Positions 6,335 to 10,985 of a DNA stretch of 10,985 nucleotides are shown piece by piece; the first letter of the stretch is position 1; each line of letters opens with the position of its first letter. This DNA comes from Chloroflexota bacterium. Its GTDB lineage: Bacteria; Chloroflexota; Anaerolineae; Promineifilales; Promineifilaceae. Location: positions 410,908-421,892 of the forward strand of contig CP070688.1 in assembly GCA_020353135.1 (NCBI GenBank), given 5' to 3'. Position numbers and translations under genes: made by a program. Below the pieces are notes generated by a model that searched no databases, was not told the DNA's origin, and saw only the letters and a program-made list of their open reading frames with translations.

Positions 6335-6462
6335 TTGTCGCTGATTATCGTGTTCGTGTCGACTGGCGGATATGGGTTTTCCACATAAGTACTAATTTCG
6401 CTGAATTTCGCCAAATATCTACGATAATCGTGCATATATCTTGAGTTAATTACGAGTTTCGT
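6331..6462. promoter_or_regulatory. Cluster of NCGA-N3-TCGN palindromes, candidate operator for the Lrp/AsnC regulator
   Basis: Three perfect short palindromes with a three-base centre are visible: GCGA-TTG-TCGC (6331-6341), ACGA-TAA-TCGT (6421-6431) and ACGA-GTT-TCGT (6452-6462). A degraded copy, CTGA-TTA-TCGT, sits at 6341-6351. The last perfect copy lies inside the spacer of the predicted promoter, and its centre is 31 bases from the preceding copy, about three helical turns. Lrp/AsnC proteins typically autoregulate through phased weak palindromes, so this is a natural candidate. The binding itself is inferred. Confidence 0.45.
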
Positions 6463-6469
6463 ATATTAT
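6441..6469 (+). promoter_or_regulatory. Sigma-70-like promoter for the Lrp/AsnC gene
   Basis: TTGAGT (6441-6446) and TATTAT (6464-6469) are separated by 17 bases, matching 4/6 and 5/6 of the -35 and -10 consensus. The surrounding region is unusually A/T-rich for this window. Transcription would start near 6476, leaving a leader of about 27 bases. Confidence 0.55.
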
Positions 6470-6502
6470 TCTATCAGAGAACAGCCAGCTTCAGGAACGA
6501 TC

Positions 6503-6973
6503 ATGAAAAGCCTGGACGAAACCGATCGCGAAATCATCCAATTGCTGCAATATGACGGCCGGATGCCCTACACGGAGATCGGCGGCAAGCTGGGCATCTC
6601 GGAGGGCGCGGTGCGGCGGCGGGTGAAGCGTCTGACCGAAGACGGTATGCTGCAGATCGTGGGTGTCGTTGAGCCGCGATTGATGGAATGGAATGCCGCC
6701 GGCATGATCGGCGTTAATGTCCAGGCAGGCCAGGTGGAACAGGCGGCCGGAGTCATCGCCGGCTTTCCTGAAGTTACTTACCTGTTCATGGCCTCGGGCG
6801 GTTTTGACCTGTTCGTCGAGGTCTATTGTCGCGACCGGGAGCATTTTGTGCAGTTCCTGAACCAAAAGCTGCAGCAGGCGCCAGGCGTCACGCGCACCGA
6901 GACCTTCACCATCCTGAAAATGTACAAGCTATCGTATCGTTGGGGTCAGGCCGCGCCACTGACAGATGGCTGA
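6503..6973 (+). CDS. Lrp/AsnC-family transcriptional regulator
   Basis: The 156-residue protein opens with LDETDREIIQLLQYDGR, the typical first helix of the AsnC DNA-binding domain. The helix-turn-helix spans about 21-48 (YTEIGGKLGISEGAVRRRVKR). Residues from about 64 to 145 form the ligand-binding/oligomerisation RAM domain (for example YLFMASGGFDLFVEVYCRD). Such proteins form dimers to octamers and sense amino acids. AGGAA at 6493-6497, five bases before the ATG, supports the start. The gene runs divergently from the DinB/PIG-L pair across a palindrome-rich spacer and sits 35 bases upstream of a saccharopine-dehydrogenase-like gene, so an amino acid (perhaps lysine-related) is a reasonable effector guess. 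Family confident, ligand speculative. Confidence 0.93.
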   Translation: MKSLDETDREIIQLLQYDGRMPYTEIGGKLGISEGAVRRRVKRLTEDGMLQIVGVVEPRLMEWNAAGMIGVNVQAGQVEQAAGVIAGFPEVTYLFMASGGFDLFVEVYCRDREHFVQFLNQKLQQAPGVTRTETFTILKMYKLSYRWGQAAPLTDG

Positions 6974-6995
6974 CGGCTGAAAACTAACGGCTAAA

Positions 6996-7001
6996 AAGGA
7001 G
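6996..7001 (+). promoter_or_regulatory. Strong ribosome binding site for the dehydrogenase gene
   Basis: AAGGAG at 6996-7001 lies seven bases before the ATG at 7009, the best Shine-Dalgarno in the window. It fixes the start. No promoter is evident in the 35-base gap, which supports co-transcription with the regulator upstream. Confidence 0.8.
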
Positions 7002-7008
7002 CTTTCCC

Positions 7009-8184
7009 ATGTCCCGTATCGTCGTGTTAGGTGGAGCAGGCATTATCGGGCAGGCCATTGTTCAGGACCTGGCCGAGGACGTATCCGAAGTGATCGTGGC
7101 CGACCTGGATCTGGCGGCCGCCCAACAGGTGGCCGAACGCATCGGCCGTGGCTGCGTGGCCGAGCAGGTTGACGTCACCGATGACGAGCAACTGGATTCG
7201 GTCTTGTTCGGCGCCGACGCCTGCATCAACAGCGCCCAATATTACTTCAACCTGGACGTCATGATGAGCTGCCTGCGTAATCACGTGCCCTACATGGATC
7301 TGGGCGGCCTGTTCCATACCACTCGGAAGCAGCTGGAATTGGCCGACCAATTTGAGGTCATCGGCATCACGGCCATCCTGGGCCTGGGCAGTTGCCCGGG
7401 CGTGGCCAACGTCCATGCCGGCTACCTGGGCGGTATGCTGGACACCGTCGAATCAGTCAAGATCTACAATGGTTCGACGCTAGATGAAGGCGAATCCCTG
7501 TCCTGGGCCTATTCCATCGAGACCATCCTGGACGAGATCAGCAAGCCGGCCATGATCTTCCGCGACGGCGAGTTTCAGGCCATGGCGCCTTTGGGAGAGG
7601 AAGAATTCTTCATGTTCCCGGAGCCCATCGGCTATGCCAAGACCCATCTGAGCCTGCACTCGGAGGTGGCCACCATCCCCCTCAGCCTGGGCGATAAAGG
7701 CATCCAGGAGTGCTTCTTCAAGATCACTTTCTTTGGCTACTCGGAGCCGGTTTTGCGCAAGATGCAGTTCTTGACCGAACTGGGCCTGGCCGACAAGGAG
7801 CCGATAGAGGTCAAAGGCGTCGAGGTCGCGCCGCGCGACGTGCTGCTCGCTTTGTTGGATCGCTCCCCGGCGGCCAAGACGCCGCCGGTCAACAAGGGCT
7901 ACAAGGATATCGCCACGGTGGTTAGCGGCACGCAGGCCGGCCGGCCGGCGACTTTGCGCATGGACACCTGGGCCTGGCCGCACGATGGCTGGGGCATGAG
8001 CGGCAGCAAGCTGATGGTCGCCAGCCCGCCGGCCGTGGTCGCCCGCTGGTTGGCCGACGGCCGCCAGCGCAAGCCAGGCGTCTGGGCGCCGGAGCAAGCC
8101 GTGGATGGCGAGGCCTTCTTCGCCGAACTGGCCGAGCGGGGTATCGGCAGCAGCGTGACCCGGGAAGAGGTCATGGCCGGCTGA
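7009..8184 (+). CDS. Saccharopine dehydrogenase-family oxidoreductase
   Basis: The 391-residue protein starts with a Rossmann fold: VVLGGAGIIGQ at 5-15, and the acidic residue after the second strand in VIVADLD (D32, which tends to favour NAD, although family members vary). ACINSAQYYFNLDVMMSCL and YMDLGG at about 75-105 and the GLGSCPGVANV segment at about 127-137 are typical of saccharopine dehydrogenase/reductase and lysine 6-dehydrogenase-like enzymes, and the length also fits. It is cytosolic with no membrane segment. The neighbour upstream is an Lrp/AsnC regulator, and the two are probably one transcript, suggesting an amino-acid or imino-acid substrate. GC is among the highest in the window (47 of 60 bases in 8041-8100). 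Whether it acts on lysine, saccharopine or another amino compound cannot be decided from sequence. Confidence 0.85.
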   Translation: MSRIVVLGGAGIIGQAIVQDLAEDVSEVIVADLDLAAAQQVAERIGRGCVAEQVDVTDDEQLDSVLFGADACINSAQYYFNLDVMMSCLRNHVPYMDLGGLFHTTRKQLELADQFEVIGITAILGLGSCPGVANVHAGYLGGMLDTVESVKIYNGSTLDEGESLSWAYSIETILDEISKPAMIFRDGEFQAMAPLGEEEFFMFPEPIGYAKTHLSLHSEVATIPLSLGDKGIQECFFKITFFGYSEPVLRKMQFLTELGLADKEPIEVKGVEVAPRDVLLALLDRSPAAKTPPVNKGYKDIATVVSGTQAGRPATLRMDTWAWPHDGWGMSGSKLMVASPPAVVARWLADGRQRKPGVWAPEQAVDGEAFFAELAERGIGSSVTREEVMAG

Positions 8185-8198
8185 GCGGTGCATTACCT

Positions 8199-8720
8199 TT
8201 GAAGAGATTAAAGATGGCTAGGCAGGACTATAGTCGCTTCCACCTCTTCATTCGCACAATCGCTTCATCACAACCAGGAGCCTGGTTTCTCGCCCGAACG
8301 TTGCACCATTTTGACCGCATCGTTCTGGAACTCACTCGCGGGAAGACCACGTTGTCTGCTATCCTGGCCGGTGTGCCGATCGTTCATGTGACGACGATAG
8401 GCGCTAAAAGTGGGTTGCCGCGCACGCTACCGCTACTATGCATCCGAGATAACGCCAACTCAGATTCATTTGCTCTCATTGCCTCCAACTATGGGCAGCG
8501 CCGTACTCCAGCCTGGTATTACAATCTGAAAACAAACCCCCGCGCCCAATGCTCAATAGAGGGTCAGGCCGAAGAATATATCGCCCATGAAGCCGTAGGC
8601 TAGGAATATGACCAATTCTGGTTAGCTGCCGTGGATACGTACAGAGGATATGCGCTTTATAAGCAGCGCGCAGCTAGTCGCCGGATCCCAATCATGGTCA
8701 TGACATTGGCCGAAAAATAA
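8199..8720 (+). pseudogene. Deazaflavin-dependent nitroreductase (Ddn family) interrupted by an amber codon
   Basis: Reading from a TTG at 8199 or, more likely, the in-frame ATG at 8214, the frame shows the Ddn/DUF385 signature G-x-K-S-G-x2-R-x2-P (from GAKSGLPRTLP, 63-73 counted from the ATG) and ASNYGQRRTPAWYYNLKTNP at 90-109. A TAG at 8601-8603 stops translation after AHEAVG. The same frame then continues without a gap for 38 more codons (EYDQFWLAAVDTYRGYALY...RRIPIMVM) to a TAA at 8718, and this part matches the family's usual C-terminus (W..AV..Y.GY..Y....R.IP). So a single nonsense codon splits an otherwise complete gene. Intact members are small F420- or flavin-binding reductases of the split beta-barrel type. 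GC is lower than in the flanking genes (31 of 60 in 8461-8520). Translation may give a 129-residue truncated protein; readthrough or a sequencing error are alternatives. Confidence 0.8.
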
Positions 8721-8792
8721 GCTGTATCTTGTTCTTGCCGGCGAAAACACGCTTGTGCTTGGCCGCGTCGAAGAACTTCCTCCCCAAAAATG

Positions 8793-9752
8793 TCACTTGT
8801 CATGTGACCTAGTCCCCACGGAAGCCAGATACACTTGCAATGCGCGGCGGGAAGTGTGCCAGACCCGGCCGCGCTTGATGGCTTCCAGACGGCCGGTACG
8901 GGCCAGCAGGCTCAGATACTCCTGGCTGTAAGGCGCGAACTCGGCCGCTTCTTTGAGCGGGATCCATTCATCTTCCGCTGGCGGCGGCTCTGTCTGTGGC
9001 GTGCATGCTTCTAGATAGAGCGTCAACGAACGCTCCACTGCCCGACCGACGAAGTTTACCAAAGGCCCAGGACTGCCAGCATCTGCCTGGCTCAACACGC
9101 GATAATATTGTCGCCTGTTGACCTGGGCGATAATCGCCGGTGGGTAGGCGGCGCGCATTAGGATCAAGTTCATGACCAGCCGGGCTGTCCGGCCATTGCC
9201 GTCGATAAAAGGATGGATGGCCACCAACTTGTGATGAGCGATGGCTGCCAAAGTCACCGGATCCGTAGTATCTGCCCGATCCTGGAGCCAGGTCGCCCAG
9301 TCATGCATTCGTGATTCGATTTCCCAGGCCGGAGGCGGCTCGTGAGTTGCCCCGGCGATCCGCACCGGCACATCCCGGTAACGGCCGGCGTTTTGATCGT
9401 CAATGCGAGCCAGAACCAGGGCGTGCAACTGCCGCAGGTCAAAAACGCTTATTGGTTCTTGATTGCTGGCCAGGGACTCTACCAGGTGGATCGCCTCTTG
9501 GTGGTTGACGACCTCAAAATGCTCCCGCAGCGTCTTGCCGCCGATGGTAATGCCCTGCTCGAGAATGAGCTGCGTTTCACGCAGGGTCAGCGTGCTGCCC
9601 TCAATGGCATTGGAGTTGTAGATCCATTCAATGGTCAATTGCTCTTGCAACCGACGAAGGGCTGCGCTTGGCAGCGGCCGAAGCCCATCCAGGCGAGTCT
9701 TCTTCTCCTCAATTCGTGCCCCCAATCGTGGTTCTAACATGCGTCTGCCCAA
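8793..9752 (-). CDS. Fic-family protein with N-terminal inhibitory motif and C-terminal helix-turn-helix
   Basis: The protein has 319 residues from a TTG at 9752, or 315 from the ATG at 9740. The Fic core motif HPFIDGNGRTAR at 180-191 is fully canonical, so AMP transfer from ATP to a Ser/Thr/Tyr hydroxyl of a target protein is expected. SNAIEG at 47-52 fits the [S/T]xxxE[G/N] inhibitory motif whose Glu blocks the ATP gamma-phosphate site; placed N-terminally in the same chain, it marks a class II, self-inhibited Fic protein. After a proline-rich hinge (about 251-261), residues 263-310 (PLKEAAEFAPYSQEYLSLLARTGRLEAIKR...) look like an excisionase/MerR-style helix-turn-helix. No antitoxin gene is adjacent, consistent with built-in inhibition. 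Its promoter is an extended -10 bracketed by an inverted repeat. The target protein is unknown. The gene runs toward the broken nitroreductase gene, 72 bases away. Confidence 0.9.
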   Translation of the reverse strand: MGRRMLEPRLGARIEEKKTRLDGLRPLPSAALRRLQEQLTIEWIYNSNAIEGSTLTLRETQLILEQGITIGGKTLREHFEVVNHQEAIHLVESLASNQEPISVFDLRQLHALVLARIDDQNAGRYRDVPVRIAGATHEPPPAWEIESRMHDWATWLQDRADTTDPVTLAAIAHHKLVAIHPFIDGNGRTARLVMNLILMRAAYPPAIIAQVNRRQYYRVLSQADAGSPGPLVNFVGRAVERSLTLYLEACTPQTEPPPAEDEWIPLKEAAEFAPYSQEYLSLLARTGRLEAIKRGRVWHTSRRALQVYLASVGTRSHDK

Positions 9753-9792
9753 TATCGGTATCGGTTAGGTCAAATTATACCACATCCGATAT
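9752..9792. promoter_or_regulatory. Inverted repeat flanking the fic promoter (candidate operator)
   Basis: ATATCGG at 9752-9758 is mirrored by CCGATAT at 9786-9792, a perfect 7-bp inverted repeat, and TATCGG recurs directly at 9759-9764. The arms straddle the -10 element of the fic gene and its predicted transcription start. Given the helix-turn-helix on the Fic protein, an autoregulatory operator is a plausible reading. Confidence 0.45.
9774..9782 (-). promoter_or_regulatory. Extended -10 promoter for the fic gene
   Basis: Read on the minus strand, the site is TGG-TATAAT: a perfect -10 hexamer (9774-9779) with the TGN extension. No good -35 element is seen 16-18 bases upstream, as expected for extended -10 promoters. 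Transcription would start near 9767, giving a leader of only about 15-27 bases with no clear Shine-Dalgarno. Confidence 0.55.
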
Positions 9793-9862
9793 CACTACTG
9801 CTGTAGAGTTGGCTTAGTTGCTCGGACTACGGAGAAAGCCGCACCGGAAACGCAAATTACGG

Positions 9863-9891
9863 CAACAAGATTGACGAAAGCAGGCTTGTTG
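9863..9891 (-). terminator. Possible weak terminator downstream of the Cax gene
   Basis: CAACAAG (9863-9869) and CTTGTTG (9885-9891) form a perfect 7-bp inverted repeat with a 15-base loop, 40 bases past the antiporter stop on the minus strand. The stem is not GC-rich and no clean T-tract follows, so this may be a weak or non-intrinsic signal. Confidence 0.25.
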
Positions 9892-9931
9892 GGGTAAGTA
9901 GATTAGTAAGAATAGCTGGTTGCCGGATCGC

Positions 9932-10984
9932 TTACGACGGCAGGAAGAAAAAAGCCAGGGCGATGATGACGTAGACGCCCAGCAATTGGGCGCCTTCCAG
10001 CCAGTTGCTCTTGCCGTCCAGGGCGATGAGGGCGGCGATGAGCGAGGCACCGATCATGGCCACGATCTCGAATTGATCGAAGGTCAATTGCAGCGGATTG
10101 CCCAACAACAAGCTAACGAAAACCAGCACCGGGGTGACGAAGAGGGCGATCTGTAAGCTGGAGCCAATGGAAATGGCCAGCGACAGCTCCATCTTGTTTT
10201 TCATGGCCACCTGGACGGCGACAAGGTGTTCGGCCACATTGCCCACCAGGGGGATGAGGATGATGCCCAGGAAGAACTCGCTGATGCCCAACTCTTCGAC
10301 GACCGGCTCGACGGCTCCGATCAGGACCTCGCTGAGGACGACGATGCCCAGCGTGGCGGCGATGAGCACGCCGATGCTGCGGTTGCGGCTCCAGGCTGGT
10401 TCATGACCATGCGCTTCGGCCAACTCGTGCTGGGTGCTGGTTATGCGGAAGGAGAAGATGATGCTCAGGGCGTAGATTATCATCATGACCACGGCCGTAC
10501 TCAGGCTCAAGTATTCGACGAAATCCTGATTCTCCTCGGCGATGCGCACGTTAAAGAAGGAGGGGATGGCCAGGGCGATGACGGCCAGGATCAACATAGT
10601 GGCGTTGACGCCGGCCTGGGTGCGGTCGAACTTCTGCTCGCCGAAACGCAGGCCGCCCAGCAGCACGCTCAGGCCCAGGATGAGCAGGATATTGCCCAGA
10701 ATGGAACCGGTGATCGAGGCCAGGACCAGGGTGAGCAGACCTTCGCGGATGGCGATGATGGCGATGATCAACTCGGCCGAGTTGCCCAGGGTGGCGTTCA
10801 GCAGGCCGCCCAGCTTGGGGCCAGTGTAGATGGCCAATTCTTCGGTGGCCTTGCCCATAAAGCCGGCCATAGGCACGACGCCCAGGGCGGAGAGGAAGAA
10901 GACCAGGACCGGCGGCCAGTCAAGAAGGGCGCCGGCGACGGCCAGAACGGCGAAGGCGAGGAGAGCATAGTTGACGTATTTCAC
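9932..10984 (-). CDS. Ca2+/H+ antiporter, Cax family (possibly 5'-incomplete)
   Basis: The frame gives 350 residues from a GTG at 10984, the edge of the window, so the true start could lie outside, although the length is already normal for bacterial Cax proteins. It is a polytopic inner-membrane protein with about eleven hydrophobic segments. The two inverted CaCA repeats are clear: c-1 around GGLLNATLGNSAELIIA (59-75, N68 and E71) and c-2 around GNVAEHLVAVQVA (248-260, E252), followed by SIGSSLQIALFVTP. A hydrophilic loop with EAHGHEPAW near 190-198 separates the halves, in place of the longer acidic motif of some relatives. The role is to export cytosolic Ca2+ (or another divalent cation) in exchange for protons. 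It is followed by the fic gene on the same strand after 179 bases, which includes that gene's own promoter, so the two are probably separate transcripts. Confidence 0.93.
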   Translation of the reverse strand: MKYVNYALLAFAVLAVAGALLDWPPVLVFFLSALGVVPMAGFMGKATEELAIYTGPKLGGLLNATLGNSAELIIAIIAIREGLLTLVLASITGSILGNILLILGLSVLLGGLRFGEQKFDRTQAGVNATMLILAVIALAIPSFFNVRIAEENQDFVEYLSLSTAVVMMIIYALSIIFSFRITSTQHELAEAHGHEPAWSRNRSIGVLIAATLGIVVLSEVLIGAVEPVVEELGISEFFLGIILIPLVGNVAEHLVAVQVAMKNKMELSLAISIGSSLQIALFVTPVLVFVSLLLGNPLQLTFDQFEIVAMIGASLIAALIALDGKSNWLEGAQLLGVYVIIALAFFFLPS

Positions 10985-10985
10985 A

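Noticed and set aside
7480..8193. Long minus-strand open frame under the saccharopine-dehydrogenase-like gene
   Set aside because: Shadow of a high-GC gene; the product is His/Ala/Arg-rich with no motif, and no start signal was found.
8696..8797. Minus-strand 32-codon frame from a GTG between fic and the broken nitroreductase
   Set aside because: No Shine-Dalgarno, and it partly overlaps the nitroreductase 3' end in antisense. The basic, aromatic composition is suggestive but not enough.
8792..8808. GTCAC...GTGAC inverted repeat at the end of the fic gene as a terminator
   Set aside because: Only a 5-bp stem, with no T-tract in the direction of transcription, and it lies within the coding end.
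8793..9752. Fic plus partner as a two-gene toxin-antitoxin system
   Set aside because: No small antitoxin gene is adjacent; the inhibitory motif is within the same protein.
1..10985. CRISPR array, tRNA, rRNA or complete insertion sequence
   Set aside because: No regularly spaced long repeats, cloverleaf-like sequence, rRNA motif, transposase or terminal inverted repeat was seen.

Overview
The window looks like a chromosomal stretch from a free-living, GC-rich bacterium. The gene families suggest a member of the Chloroflexota (Anaerolineae-like): a PIG-L deacetylase beside a DinB protein, a deazaflavin-type nitroreductase, a Cax antiporter, and intergenic spacers packed with short degenerate repeats (CAGCGGTCAGTGGCCAGC-like, ACCAGC/GACCAGC, purine-rich GGCAGAGGAG-like and heptamers of the TCCCCGA type). 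This placement is inference; the window has no rRNA or marker gene. No tRNA, rRNA, CRISPR array or complete insertion sequence was seen.

Layout. (1) 19-1518: a repeat-filled leader, then one reading frame joining a gluconokinase domain to a divergent protein-kinase domain through a purine-rich, repeat-derived linker. (2) 1782-4736: three closely spaced plus-strand genes of visibly lower GC (30 of 60 bases in 1921-1980, against 43 of 60 in 481-540 and 47 of 60 in 8041-8100). They encode a zinc-ribbon sugar-nucleotide epimerase, an FkbM-type methyltransferase and a family 2 glycosyltransferase: a small glycan-modification cassette, probably acquired. It ends directly against a 3' gene remnant (4737-4913). 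(3) 4951-6263, minus strand: a DinB-fold protein and a PIG-L deacetylase overlapping by ATGA, a pairing typical of low-molecular-weight-thiol or detoxification genes. (4) 6264-6502: a divergent intergenic region with a good sigma-70-like promoter and several NCGA-N3-TCGN palindromes. (5) 6503-8184: an Lrp/AsnC regulator followed by a saccharopine-dehydrogenase-like oxidoreductase, probably co-transcribed. (6) 8199-8720: a Ddn-family nitroreductase interrupted by an in-frame amber codon. (7) 8793-9752, minus: a Fic-type AMP-transferase with an N-terminal inhibitory motif and a C-terminal helix-turn-helix, whose extended -10 promoter is bracketed by a 7-bp inverted repeat. (8) 9932-10984, minus: a Ca2+/H+ antiporter of the Cax family running into the window edge.

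How the parts may work together: the central cassette would epimerise a nucleotide sugar, transfer a sugar and methylate the glycan. The DinB/PIG-L pair could act in thiol-cofactor metabolism. The Lrp regulator probably controls itself and the adjacent dehydrogenase. The Fic protein looks self-regulating at both protein and promoter level. No clearly new multi-gene defence or mobile system is visible. The most unusual items are the gluconokinase/kinase fusion, the amber-interrupted nitroreductase, the Fic promoter architecture and the cassette/remnant junction.
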